Positions 41,899 through 51,223 of a stretch of 64,000 bases of DNA are shown piece by piece. How positions within the stretch are numbered: the first letter of the stretch is position 1; every line of letters starts with the position of its first letter. A model generated the notes under the pieces. The model searched no databases and was not told where the DNA came from. It saw only the letters and a program-made list of their open reading frames with translations. Source of the stretch: an uncultured bacterium (GTDB lineage: Bacteria; Bacteroidota; Ignavibacteria; Kapaibacteriales; UBA4661). The stretch lies in the NCBI GenBank assembly GCA_937899715.1, contig CALCNX010000048.1:74501-138500 (forward strand), written 5' to 3'. A program made the position numbers and the translations under genes.

Positions 41899-43296
41899 AT
41901 GATAGTTTTTGGTACGGATGGTTGGCGCGGACTGATTGCCCGCGACTTTACCTTTGAAAACGTACAGATTGTTGCTCTTGCAACTGCGCTGTATGCTCTA
42001 AAAGTTGACAAAAAGAAAGCAAGTGTCGTCATCGGCTACGATGCTCGTTTCCTCTCCAGACAATTTGCCGAAGAAGCAGCGTGCGTTATGGCTTCCAAAG
42101 GGGTTGTGGTGCATATCACCGAAGCGATTGCTTCCACGCCTCAAGTGTCTTTTGCTACCAAGCAAAAGAAAGCAACCATTGGTGTCGTTATCACAGCCAG
42201 CCATAATCCTGCCGAATATAACGGATATAAGCTCAAAAGTAGCACTGGTGGACCGGCTTTCCCAGAAGTCATCGCGGAAGTAGAAAAAGAGTTGGCGGCA
42301 CTTGAAAAGAAGCGCCCGGCTATCAAGCTCAAGACGTTTGATGAATATGTCAAAGAGAAATTGGTTCGTCCTTTCGGCTCTAAAGAGTCGTATTTGCGCT
42401 ATGTGAAGCGTAAAATTGATATGCCGCTGATTATCAAATCCGGCGTAAAGGTGCTATTCGACCCCATGCACGGCGCGGGTATCAACACGATTAAAGACCT
42501 TTTACCCAAAGCCGACGAAATTCACGGTGAATACAACCCGTCCTTTGGCGAAATTGACCACCCCGAACCAATGGCGGAGTATCTGCCAACGCTTATCGAA
42601 AAGGTCAAAGAGGGCAAGTACGACGTTGGTTTGGCAACAGACGGCGATGCAGATCGTTTGGGTGCTGTGGATGAAAACGGACATTTCGTCGATTCGCACA
42701 AAGTATTTATGCTGCTTTTGAAGTATTTGTATGAGGACAAAAAGAAGCGCGGCGCTGTGGCGAAAACCATCGCACTGACTTCGATGGTAAACAAATACTG
42801 CGATAAATATGGAATCAAATTGCACGAGCTCCCGATTGGTTTCAAGTACGTTAGTAAGCTGATGGCAACGGATAAAATCCTTATTGGCGGCGAGGAATCG
42901 GGCGGTCTGGGGACAATTATTCATATTCCGGAGCGTGACGGTATTTTCAACGGAATGTTGCTCTTGGAGATGATGGCAAAGCGCAAGAAGAAACTGAGCG
43001 AACTGGTGGAAGAACTCGAAGATGAGTTCGGTGTTCATCGCTATCGCCGCCGTGATGTGCGCACGACAGAGAAAATCAAGCAAGACATTCTCAAAGCCTG
43101 TGCAAAAAAGCCCAAGCAACTTGGTCGCTACAAAGTGACCTCGATTGACACCAAAGACGGTTACAAGTTTTTCATTGACAAAGGTTGGTTGCTTATTCGT
43201 GCATCGGGCACAGAGCCGCTTTTGCGCTATTACGCCGAAGCCGATTCGATGAATAAAGTAAATGAGCTTTTGGAAGAAGGCTTGAAAATGAAGTAA
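41899..43296 (+). CDS. Phosphoglucomutase/phosphomannomutase family protein
   Basis: The 465-aa alpha-D-phosphohexomutase interconverts sugar 1- and 6-phosphates. Domain I holds the phosphoserine Ser101 in TASHNPAEYNGYK; domain II the Mg loop DGDADRLGAVDE; domain III the sugar-binding GGEESGGLG; domain IV the phosphate-binding RASGTEPLLRYYAE. The family includes PGM, PMM and GlmM; the GTDGWRG start and the GEESGG loop do not settle which sugar is used. It is followed by an intrinsic terminator. TACCGATATG occurs twice in front of the gene, the second copy overlapping the start codon. Confidence 0.92.
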   Translation: MIVFGTDGWRGLIARDFTFENVQIVALATALYALKVDKKKASVVIGYDARFLSRQFAEEAACVMASKGVVVHITEAIASTPQVSFATKQKKATIGVVITASHNPAEYNGYKLKSSTGGPAFPEVIAEVEKELAALEKKRPAIKLKTFDEYVKEKLVRPFGSKESYLRYVKRKIDMPLIIKSGVKVLFDPMHGAGINTIKDLLPKADEIHGEYNPSFGEIDHPEPMAEYLPTLIEKVKEGKYDVGLATDGDADRLGAVDENGHFVDSHKVFMLLLKYLYEDKKKRGAVAKTIALTSMVNKYCDKYGIKLHELPIGFKYVSKLMATDKILIGGEESGGLGTIIHIPERDGIFNGMLLLEMMAKRKKKLSELVEELEDEFGVHRYRRRDVRTTEKIKQDILKACAKKPKQLGRYKVTSIDTKDGYKFFIDKGWLLIRASGTEPLLRYYAEADSMNKVNELLEEGLKMK

Positions 43297-43333
43297 ACGA
43301 CTACAATAAAACGTAGGTTTTATGTGTCATTTG

Positions 43334-43367
43334 GGCAGAGTTTTCTTTACCGAGCTCTGCCTTTTTT
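43334..43367 (+). terminator. Intrinsic terminator after the phosphohexomutase gene
   Basis: GGCAGAG (43334-43340) pairs with CTCTGCC (43355-43361), followed by six T. It lies only 23 bp before the DUF971 start, so that gene needs its own promoter or read-through. Confidence 0.85.
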
Positions 43368-43389
43368 ATCTCTCACCCCCAGCAATGCT

Positions 43390-43767
43390 ATGACGACGAC
43401 AAGCACCACTCCAACAAAGATCTCTCGACCGAAGCCGTATTTGCTTTCTATCGAATGGTCGGACGGCATAACAACGACCATCACACTCCGCGCCTTCCGC
43501 GATGAGTGCCCGTGCGCTTCCTGCAAAGGCGAAACCATCATGGGCACGACGTATTCTTTCGGGATGCAGGTAATGAAGCCAGGCAAGTATGAACTATTGA
43601 GTATTCAAGCGGTGGGGAATTACGCAATACAGGCTGATTGGAAAGACGGGCATAATACCGGACTCTATTCGTGGGATATATTGCGGCGCATCACTGATGA
43701 TTTTGCTCTCTCTCCGCAGCAACGTGAAGAAATAGAGCGTCAGGCTGCAAGTGAAGGATTGGCATAG
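43390..43767 (+). CDS. DUF971 (gamma-butyrobetaine hydroxylase-like N-terminal domain) protein
   Basis: The 125-aa protein is a stand-alone DUF971 domain: LLSIEWSDGITTTITLRAFR, RDECPCASCKGE with a conserved Cys pair, then LLSIQAVGNYAIQADWKDGH and GLYSWDILRRI. In other bacteria this domain occurs near apbC/Mrp and iron-sulfur genes, and the Cys suggest metal or cluster binding, but its role is unproven. I chose the ATG at 43390 (CTATG) because the longer frame would run through the terminator hairpin. It is convergent with the large membrane protein gene. Confidence 0.85.
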   Translation: MTTTSTTPTKISRPKPYLLSIEWSDGITTTITLRAFRDECPCASCKGETIMGTTYSFGMQVMKPGKYELLSIQAVGNYAIQADWKDGHNTGLYSWDILRRITDDFALSPQQREEIERQAASEGLA

Positions 43768-43793
43768 AGCTGTACCCGCGCAGCAAAGGGTTG

Positions 43794-45413
43794 CTAAATC
43801 TCAATTTTCTCCAGAAGCATGAATTGCAGCTCTTGAATTTGCGCTTTGTGAGGCGTGTAGTAGATGTTGTTGTTGCCTCGATCGGTATCTTCCCAGAAGG
43901 TTGGCTCCGCGCTTTCGATACGCTTGCAGATAACATCTACCATGCCGGCAGCTTTCATGGGGTCAATGCCCACAATGTCGTCGGAGATGTCGTCCACAAC
44001 CATTGCGGCAAGTTCGTAATCCTGCTGATAGATGTAGAAAAGTGCTAAACCTGCTTGCAATGTGCGCACACCGGAGGTGAAAACGCTGTCGCTTGTGGCA
44101 TTGGGAGCTTTCACAAGTAGGTCATCCATTTCGAGGAGTTCGCAGAGAAGCTGGCGCTGAATGTCGCGCTCCCAGCCGAGTTCACTAATCAATATCAAGA
44201 CTTCTTTCATCTCAAAGGTGAACACGTCGTTGATAAAAGCAAGTGTCTGCTGCGTTTGGCTATTGCGGAAGATTTCGGAGCCATACATTTTGAGGTAGCG
44301 CATGGCTTTTTTGACCAGTTCTTTGCGGTCATTAAGCGCCAGTTGCTTGATGTAGGTGCTGTAATGGAAGGCAAGATTGTAGAGATTCCGTGCCTCAAGA
44401 TTGGAAACACCATGCTTGAAAGCAGAGCGCATCATGGTATTAAATCGGACAAGCATATATTCCATAAGTACATCGTCGCCAAGTTCCATCACGCTTTCGG
44501 CAACGAGATTAAGTTCTGAGCCGCAAAGGGAAGCAAGGTCGAAGGCATTTTCGTACAAGCATTTATTGTAGGCATCGCCAAGAATACGCAAACACTTGAG
44601 TTCGTAGAACGTCTGGGTGTCTTCTATTTCCTTGAATTGTACTTCAAGCGTTTGGAAGGAAATATCCGTTGCCACCTGAATACTCATCTTGAAAAAGTCA
44701 GGATGAAGCAATTCTTTCACTCTGAGATATTCGCGTATAATGGAACTGATGTTGATAATAATTTGTGCTTGCAGTTCTTTGAAGGTTACGAAGAAGAGAA
44801 TGTTATCTAATTGGTTCAAATACCGAAAGAGTTCTTCTTGCGTCAGCGATGTGTTTTCGCGTAAGCGTAGCCAACGGCGAAGATTAGGTGAGGCAAGGCT
44901 TTGGAGTAGGGCAATATTTTCATTGTAAATCTTGCGAATAATCGTCGAAGGCTTGGTCATCGCAAGAATGTAGTAAATGTAGGGAAACGCCAGAACAAGA
45001 CTGACGGGCAAGAGAATGAACGTATTGTAGAGTCCGCTTGAAGGACGAATTTCCATCAATTTCTGGATGACAATGGCGTGCAGAGCGGACAAAACCAGAA
45101 ACCACGCATAAAGCAAGCTCCGCCAATCGTTCATATAAACATCAATCATGCGCGGAACAACTTGCGAAGCAATGGTGATAATGACCACGAGTGTCCCGAT
45201 AATCATACTCACCACTCCAAGCCACGTCTCGGGCGCAAATGACATATCCATGATAACGCTCTGTCCTATCGGCAGAGTAACAAAAGGCATCAGAAACCAT
45301 GCTCCAATGTCTCCCGCAATGATACACGAGGCGACAAAAACAAATGCTATCCAGAAACGGTTTCTTCGTGTATAAAGGACGCTGGCGTAATAGACGTTAA
45401 ATAACTGCATCAT
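43794..45413 (-). CDS. Large membrane protein of unknown function (four-helix N-terminus, long helical cytosolic tail)
   Basis: The product from the ATG at 45413 (539 aa) begins with about four hydrophobic helices in the first 170 residues (FWIAFVFVASCIIAGDIGAW, VVSMIIGTLVVIITIASQVV, YAWFLVLSALHAIVI, FILLPVSLVLAFPYIYYILA). A roughly 370-residue soluble helical domain with no clear motif follows. The membrane half loosely recalls DUF2254 proteins, but I cannot confirm it. The soluble part has regular helix pairs that could be a repeat scaffold. A longer start at 45479 is possible. It is divergent from rimP, and the 366 bp between them is long. Confidence 0.7.
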   Translation of the reverse strand: MMQLFNVYYASVLYTRRNRFWIAFVFVASCIIAGDIGAWFLMPFVTLPIGQSVIMDMSFAPETWLGVVSMIIGTLVVIITIASQVVPRMIDVYMNDWRSLLYAWFLVLSALHAIVIQKLMEIRPSSGLYNTFILLPVSLVLAFPYIYYILAMTKPSTIIRKIYNENIALLQSLASPNLRRWLRLRENTSLTQEELFRYLNQLDNILFFVTFKELQAQIIINISSIIREYLRVKELLHPDFFKMSIQVATDISFQTLEVQFKEIEDTQTFYELKCLRILGDAYNKCLYENAFDLASLCGSELNLVAESVMELGDDVLMEYMLVRFNTMMRSAFKHGVSNLEARNLYNLAFHYSTYIKQLALNDRKELVKKAMRYLKMYGSEIFRNSQTQQTLAFINDVFTFEMKEVLILISELGWERDIQRQLLCELLEMDDLLVKAPNATSDSVFTSGVRTLQAGLALFYIYQQDYELAAMVVDDISDDIVGIDPMKAAGMVDVICKRIESAEPTFWEDTDRGNNNIYYTPHKAQIQELQFMLLEKIEI

Positions 45414-45779
45414 AGCAAATTCACCAGAAAATCTGAAACATCCGTTGGTTGATGGAAAACGACGAGACCGCCATGACATTGCCGCATACTAGCAAGTAGT
45501 CTGCTATCGTAGGTTGCTATGGCGTGTGCGCTTGTGGTACGTGAGTGGTTACCTAGCAAAGATAAACACTCATTAGCACTCGCCCAAACATTTGTTCGCC
45601 ATTAGCAAGAAATGCTCATTTTGTATTTATATGCTACCTTTATGCTGCCTTGTGCTTCTTTGGGAAAATTTTTGGAAAGGATAAGTTTTTTCACTAATTT
45701 AGTGGCTTGTTCAAACCAACGGTTCTTGTTGTGATGGGCTTTCGTCAGAAAAGCCCATTTTTTGTATATCCACTTTACT
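45414..45779. other. Intergenic region and rimP leader, 366 bp
   Basis: This region contains the divergent promoters of the large membrane protein gene and the rimP operon. The 3' part ends in an intrinsic-terminator-like hairpin at 45734, listed separately. No tRNA is seen, in contrast to the metY-rimP arrangement of enterobacteria. Confidence 0.55.
45734..45763 (+). promoter_or_regulatory. Attenuator-like terminator in the rimP-nusA-infB leader
   Basis: ATGGGCTTT (45734-45742) pairs perfectly with AAAGCCCAT (45750-45758), loop 7 nt, followed by TTTTT. It lies 16 bp before the rimP ATG. No gene on this strand ends nearby, so it must act on the rimP transcript itself. Confidence 0.8.
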
Positions 45780-46343
45780 ATGAAGGACTTGGCAAAAGAT
45801 TCGACGAAAGATATAGCACAGCTACATTCTCAACTGCATCCCGTTGTTGCAGAATGTTGCTTGCAGGGCGGAGCGTACTTGGTTGCGTTGGAGATTCGCG
45901 GTAGTCGTGAACGTCGTATCGTCGAGATTTTCGTGGATAAGCCCGAAGGTATTTCGCTTGATGAATGTGGCGAGTTATCGCATAGCCTTGGTGAGATGTT
46001 GGAAGAGATGAATGCATTTCCATTGGCTTATCGGCTAGAAGTTTCTTCACCGGGCGTGGAAAGACCTCTTCAGTACATCTGGCAGTATGCGCGGAACGTT
46101 GGACGGCTGCTCTTGGCAGAACTTGCCGATGGCACAAGTCTGAAAGGGCGTATCAGTGCTGTGGAAGGCGACGCGATTACCCTCGAAAAACCTGCAAAAA
46201 ATGGCGTAAAAAACAGCAAACAGACAAAAACGCCGAATGCTCTCTCAGGTCAAGCCGCTTCAGAAGCAAGCGCATTGCCCATGTTCCCTTTGACATTACC
46301 GCACGGCACAATAAAACGGGCAGTGATAGAGTTAGAGTTTTAA
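45780..46343 (+). CDS. rimP: Ribosome maturation factor RimP
   Basis: RimP (187 aa) assists 30S subunit maturation. The N-terminal domain shows LVALEIRGSRERRIVEIFVD and EGISLDECGELSHSLGEM, then LAYRLEVSSPGVERPLQ, the strongest family signature. The C-terminal Sm-like part is partly unusual: after LADGTSLKGRISAVEGDAIT there is a low-complexity Lys/Asn/Ser/Ala insertion (about residues 140-170) before the final strand KRAVIELEF. It heads the rimP-nusA-infB operon and is preceded by an attenuator-like hairpin. Start has CTATG context. Confidence 0.93.
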   Translation: MKDLAKDSTKDIAQLHSQLHPVVAECCLQGGAYLVALEIRGSRERRIVEIFVDKPEGISLDECGELSHSLGEMLEEMNAFPLAYRLEVSSPGVERPLQYIWQYARNVGRLLLAELADGTSLKGRISAVEGDAITLEKPAKNGVKNSKQTKTPNALSGQAASEASALPMFPLTLPHGTIKRAVIELEF

Positions 46344-46458
46344 GAAAAACAATCATTCTGTTCTATAGCCGCTACGCACAATTTGATATTATTTCGTAGT
46401 TTCGTTCAATACCACATAGAACCTCGTAATTCCTAATTCCTCATTCGTAATTTCTACT

Positions 46459-47922
46459 ATGGCACGGAAAGCAAAACCCAAATTCGACAAAAGTATCATC
46501 GTTGAGGCATTTGCTGAGATGGCGCGAGATCGCGGAATTGACCGTGATGCCCTTCAAAATATCATCAAAGAAACACTGTCGATGCTCGTGCGTAAAAAAT
46601 ACGGTGAGCGGGCTGAGTTTGATATTGTCGTGAATATGGATAAAGGCGATATTGAGATTTATCGTATTATGAAGGTTGTTGAAACTGTGGAAGACCCTGT
46701 GCTGGAGCTTGCTCAAAGTGAAGCAAATCAAGGCGTAGAGCAATATGATGTCGGAGACGAGTTTCTGGAAGAAATTACGCTTGACAATATCGCAGAAAAC
46801 TTTGGTCGCCGTCTTGTCAACACAGCGGGTCAGACATTGAACCAACGGGTACGTGATGTGGAGCGCGAAAACATTAACACGTATTTTGCTGACAAAGCTA
46901 ATGAAATCATTGTTGGCGAAGTCCATCATGTGCGGCGCTCCGATGTGTTTGTCATGCACAACAACGTCGAAATGCGCCTTCCGCGTGAAGAGCAGATTCC
47001 TCGTGAGCGTTATCGCAAAAACGAACCAATTCGGGCAATTATCAAAGAAGTGCGGAAACAGAGTCCATCAGGCGGACCTGATATTATCTTGTCGCGTGCT
47101 GATAATGCCTTTTTAGCAAAACTTTTTGAAATTGAAATTCCTGAAATTTACGACCGACTTATTGACATCAAAGCAATCGCCCGCGAACCCGGCGAGCGAG
47201 CAAAAGTCGCTGTGCAGTCATTCGATGACCGCATTGATCCCGTCGGTGCGTGCGTTGGCATGAAGGGGATTCGTATTCACGCCATTGTGCGCGAACTCTC
47301 GAACGAAAATATTGATGTTATTAATTATTCCGAAGACCCAGCCACGTTTATCGCACGTGCACTTTCTCCGGCAAAGGTGAAAAATATACAGGTTTCATCA
47401 GAAACACGTTCTTGTACTGTGCTTGTAGGCGATGACCAAGTCTCGCTCGCTATCGGCAAAAATGGTCAAAATGTGCGCTTGGCATCGCGTTTGACGGGAT
47501 ATTCAATTTCGCTTGTCAAAGAGGGTATTGAAGATATTGAACTTATTGAGTTCCGTGACGAGCTTGGTAAAGATCTGTATATGCGTATTATTGAGGCAGA
47601 AATTGACACCGCCCGTGAGTTCTTGAATGCTGATCCTTCACGTATTCTTTCTATTCCCGGCATGACGAAAGAACTGCTTGTGGAAATGCGCGGTATTATC
47701 CTTGAAGAGTTTGAGGAACGTGAAAACCCAGATATACGCAATTACATCCTTTCGCTTGATTCCATGCCAGTCGCCCCTTCTGCTGACATTGCCAATGTAC
47801 ACAATGTGGACATAAATCAAGTAGGTAATGTAATGGTACAAGACGCGCCAAGCGGCGATGTACAGAATGGTCATGCACACGCCGAAACGCTTGTTCATGC
47901 GCCCGACCACGATAATCTCTAA
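46459..47922 (+). CDS. nusA: Transcription termination/antitermination protein NusA
   Basis: NusA (487 aa) binds RNA polymerase and nascent RNA, modulating pausing, termination and antitermination. It has the N-terminal polymerase-binding domain (IIVEAFAEMARDRGIDRDAL), an S1 domain (about 135-200; GEVHHVRRSDVFVMHNNVEM), and two KH domains with DPVGACVGMKGIRIHAIVRE and LAIGKNGQNVRLASRLTGY. Helix-hairpin-helix-like C-terminal residues follow (FLNADPSRILSIPGMTKEL). The final 50 residues are Asp/His/Asn-rich and unconserved. It lies 115 bp after rimP and 66 bp before infB in the standard order. Confidence 0.97.
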   Translation: MARKAKPKFDKSIIVEAFAEMARDRGIDRDALQNIIKETLSMLVRKKYGERAEFDIVVNMDKGDIEIYRIMKVVETVEDPVLELAQSEANQGVEQYDVGDEFLEEITLDNIAENFGRRLVNTAGQTLNQRVRDVERENINTYFADKANEIIVGEVHHVRRSDVFVMHNNVEMRLPREEQIPRERYRKNEPIRAIIKEVRKQSPSGGPDIILSRADNAFLAKLFEIEIPEIYDRLIDIKAIAREPGERAKVAVQSFDDRIDPVGACVGMKGIRIHAIVRELSNENIDVINYSEDPATFIARALSPAKVKNIQVSSETRSCTVLVGDDQVSLAIGKNGQNVRLASRLTGYSISLVKEGIEDIELIEFRDELGKDLYMRIIEAEIDTAREFLNADPSRILSIPGMTKELLVEMRGIILEEFEERENPDIRNYILSLDSMPVAPSADIANVHNVDINQVGNVMVQDAPSGDVQNGHAHAETLVHAPDHDNL

Positions 47923-47988
47923 AATTTACTTTCGGCACACAGCGCGGAGCAAAGCGCCCTCTCGGATATATCACTTTACAATCTTTCT

Positions 47989-50900
47989 ATGGCAAGTATC
48001 GGAACAAAACTTTTCAAAATCGCCTCGCAGATAAATGTCGGCAAGGAAACTATCGTTGCGTTTTTGCAGGCGAAGGGCTTTGCTATTGAGAACAAGGCAA
48101 CCTCAACCCTCACGGGCGATATGGTTGATCTTGTCTTGGGGAATTTTCAGAAAGAGGCTGCCGCCGCATTAAAGCAGCGTGAGAAAGATGCACCTCAAGA
48201 ATCGCATCATGAGGCTCGCCATGACGAGCAACCGCAAAGTGCGGTTGCACCGATACAAAGCCCGGAATCTTCCGTTACCTCTGGTAACCGAGATTTTGAA
48301 CCAGTCGAATCAAAAAACATATCCCCAAATGATGTTCTTTCTGTCCCTTCTTTGCCATCTGGTGGCGAAGCCCTACCATCTACCGAAAAGCAAACAGTCA
48401 CCACGAACACAAAAGTTGATAATGGTGCGGCAGTCGGTACGGTGATTCAACTTGATGATTCCTCTTCGCGCAGAAAATCGAAAAAGACCAAAGCTGAAGA
48501 ACAACCTCAGCCAAATGTTGAAAAGGCACTTGAAGCAGAAAAGAAAGGCAAAAACACCACTACCGAAAAATCTGCTGCGCCAGAGGTAGTAGCAAACATC
48601 CCTTCCGAAGCTCACGTTCAAGAGAATATTGCCCCGGCGACAATTATAGTTGAGACCTCTCAGCCAGACACTGAGCTTCAAGGAGCGATATTGGGTGAAG
48701 ATGTTTCTTTAGTAGCGAAAGATGGCGATAGCATTGGCGCTGACGAAGACATAGACGATGTACATGAAGACCATAGCGAAGAAGGCAAGCGTAAGCGCAA
48801 AAAGCGTATCGGTGAAGTGGAATATTTTGTCGATAATGCGCCATATGCAACGCCCATGCCCACAGGGTTAACAATTCTTGGTAAAATCGAACTTGGTGGT
48901 CGTCGTAGAGATGGTAGTGGTAAAGACGGCAATAAAGCACCGGAACGCGGCGGTAAATCTACCGAGCGTGGCGGTGAAGGACGCGGTGGGGATGGTAAAG
49001 CACCTCGTGCTGGTGGTGACGCACGACCCAAACCCGGTGCTTCGGCAGCAGCAAAGCCAAAAGATTGGACGAAGCCCGGCAGCCCGGCACCTGTGAAAAA
49101 ATTTGGTACGGTCGGTGGTGTCATGGCTGGTGCTGCTGGTAGTGCCGCAAATAAGAAGAAACGCAAAAAAGGTAAGCGCGAACAGGTAAGCGCCGTCGAG
49201 GTGGATAAAGCAATCCGCCGTACATTGTCGGGGCAGGAAGAATCCCAACTTGCGATGCGTAGCAGATTGCGCCGAAGCCGCAAGCAAGAACGTGCCGACG
49301 AAATGGCACACCAAGCCGAACTACGTGAATTAGATGACGCAATTCTGCGCGTTACAGAGTTCATAACGGTTGCTGAACTTGCTGATAATATTGGCGTTCC
49401 TACAAACGAAATTATTCTCAAGTGTATGAGTCTTGGACTCATGGTGTCTATTAACCAGCGCCTTGAGAAGGATACCATTACGCTTGTGGCTGCTGATTAC
49501 GGTTTGGAAGTAGAATTTGAGGATGCTTTTGCTGAAGAGGCACTTGAGGAAGATGACGAAGATGACGAAGAATTCCTCGAACCCCGTGCTCCGATTGTGA
49601 CCGTCATGGGTCACGTTGACCACGGCAAAACCTCGCTTCTGGACTATATTCGTCAGACAAGTGTGGTCAGTGGCGAGTCCGGTGGCATCACACAGCACAT
49701 TGGTGCGTACAGCGTGAAAATGAACGACGGGAAATTCATTACATTTCTTGATACTCCCGGACACCAAGCATTTACGGCAATGCGTGCGCGTGGAGCGCAG
49801 TTGACCGACCTTGTGGTACTGGTGGTGGCAGCTGATGACAACGTCATGCCGCAGACCATTGAAGCTATTAGCCATGCTCGCGCAGCTAATGTGCCGATGG
49901 TGGTGGCAATCAATAAAATTGATAAACCTGATGCCAATCCTGACAAAGTCCGCCAACAACTTTCTGACCACAACGTTCTTGTAGAAGAATGGGGCGGTAA
50001 GTTTCAATCAGCGATGATTTCTGCGAAAAAAGGTACGAACATTGACCAACTTCTTGAGAAAATTCTTCTTGAGGCAGAAATTTTGAATCTTCGCGCCAAC
50101 CCTGATCGTTACGCACGTGGCACGGTTGTCGAGTCAAAAATTGATAAAGGCAAAGGTACTGTGGCAACGGTCGTCGTGCAGAAGGGTACACTTCGTGTAG
50201 GTGACCCATTCCTCTGCGGTATCCATTCTGGTCGCGTCCGAGCGATGTTTAATGAAAACGGCGAGCGCATTGAAGAAGCAATCCCTTCGTCACCCGTACA
50301 GATTCTCGGTTTTGATGGCGTTCCGCAGGCGGGCGATTCATTTGTAGCAATGGAAAGCGAAGTGGAAGCACGAGAAATCGCTACGACGCGCCAACAAATC
50401 AAGCGTGAGCAGGACTTCAAGCGTGTGCGGCACGTTACACTCGACGATATTGCAAGCCGCATCAAAGCAGGCGGTGTACAGGAACTGAAAATCATTCTCA
50501 AAGGCGACACCGACGGTTCTGTGGAAGCTCTTACGGACTCACTCCAAAAGCTCTCCACCGACGAAGTTAAGGTTTCCATCATTCACCGTGCTGTCGGTTC
50601 GATTTTGGAAGCAGATGTCATGCTTGCTGCTGCCTCCGAGGCGATTATCGTGGGCTTCCACGTGCGCCCGAATCCGCAGGTGTCCAAACTAGCAGAGAAC
50701 GAAGGCGTGGATGTGCGCCTATACCGCATCATCTACGACTGTATCAACGAAGTCAAGCTGGCACTTGAAGGAATGCTTCTGCCGGAAATCAAGGAAGAAG
50801 TTGTTGGCGTGGCAGAGGTTCGTGAGGTCTTCAAAATTAGCAAACTTGGTAATATTGCCGGTTGTTATATGCTTGAAGGTAAGATTAACCGTAATGATAC

Positions 50901-51090
50901 CATTCGTGTACTCCGCGATGGCTTTGAGGTCTTCACCGGTCGTTTGGCATCGCTTAAGCGTATGAAAGACGATGTGAAGGAAGTTGATGCCGGTTTTGAA
51001 TGCGGTATGTCGGTGGATGGCTTTAACGACATCCAAAGCGGCGACCTCATTGAGGCAGTTCGCAAAACAGAAATTAAGCGTAAGCTCTAA
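47989..51090 (+). CDS. infB: Translation initiation factor IF-2
   Basis: IF-2 (1033 aa) is the GTPase that positions initiator tRNA on the 30S subunit. An IF2_N domain (IASQINVGKETIVAFLQAKG) opens the protein, followed by a long low-complexity linker (about 70-430), partly Gly/Arg/Lys-rich (GRGGDGKAPRAGGDARPKPG). The GTPase core has GHVDHGKT (541-548), DTPGH (588-592) and NKID (642-645), then beta-barrel domains, and the C-terminal initiator-tRNA-binding domain (FECGMSVDGFNDIQSGDLIE). The start at 47989 has CTATG context. rbfA follows after a small hairpin. Confidence 0.98.
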   Translation: MASIGTKLFKIASQINVGKETIVAFLQAKGFAIENKATSTLTGDMVDLVLGNFQKEAAAALKQREKDAPQESHHEARHDEQPQSAVAPIQSPESSVTSGNRDFEPVESKNISPNDVLSVPSLPSGGEALPSTEKQTVTTNTKVDNGAAVGTVIQLDDSSSRRKSKKTKAEEQPQPNVEKALEAEKKGKNTTTEKSAAPEVVANIPSEAHVQENIAPATIIVETSQPDTELQGAILGEDVSLVAKDGDSIGADEDIDDVHEDHSEEGKRKRKKRIGEVEYFVDNAPYATPMPTGLTILGKIELGGRRRDGSGKDGNKAPERGGKSTERGGEGRGGDGKAPRAGGDARPKPGASAAAKPKDWTKPGSPAPVKKFGTVGGVMAGAAGSAANKKKRKKGKREQVSAVEVDKAIRRTLSGQEESQLAMRSRLRRSRKQERADEMAHQAELRELDDAILRVTEFITVAELADNIGVPTNEIILKCMSLGLMVSINQRLEKDTITLVAADYGLEVEFEDAFAEEALEEDDEDDEEFLEPRAPIVTVMGHVDHGKTSLLDYIRQTSVVSGESGGITQHIGAYSVKMNDGKFITFLDTPGHQAFTAMRARGAQLTDLVVLVVAADDNVMPQTIEAISHARAANVPMVVAINKIDKPDANPDKVRQQLSDHNVLVEEWGGKFQSAMISAKKGTNIDQLLEKILLEAEILNLRANPDRYARGTVVESKIDKGKGTVATVVVQKGTLRVGDPFLCGIHSGRVRAMFNENGERIEEAIPSSPVQILGFDGVPQAGDSFVAMESEVEAREIATTRQQIKREQDFKRVRHVTLDDIASRIKAGGVQELKIILKGDTDGSVEALTDSLQKLSTDEVKVSIIHRAVGSILEADVMLAAASEAIIVGFHVRPNPQVSKLAENEGVDVRLYRIIYDCINEVKLALEGMLLPEIKEEVVGVAEVREVFKISKLGNIAGCYMLEGKINRNDTIRVLRDGFEVFTGRLASLKRMKDDVKEVDAGFECGMSVDGFNDIQSGDLIEAVRKTEIKRKL

Positions 51091-51106
51091 ATCTATTGTA
51101 TGGCTC

Positions 51107-51157
51107 AAGTGTTGGGTGTTGAATGGCGCTTTGGTGCTCATTTAGCGCTCAACACTT
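51107..51157 (+). other. Hairpin between infB and rbfA
   Basis: AAGTGTTG (51107-51114) pairs with CAACACTT (51150-51157), and GCGCT (51126-51130) with AGCGC (51144-51148) inside. No T-run follows, so it is more likely a processing or stability element than a terminator. Confidence 0.5.
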
Positions 51158-51223
51158 CCCATTTGTAGCCAACAGCTTCTCTTGAATTCTATCTTTTCGG
51201 TAGCAATTTTATTGTCAAAAACT

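Noticed and set aside
45540..45735. tRNA or small RNA upstream of rimP, as in enterobacteria
   Set aside because: No cloverleaf or CCA-like end can be drawn; only the terminator-like hairpin is evident.
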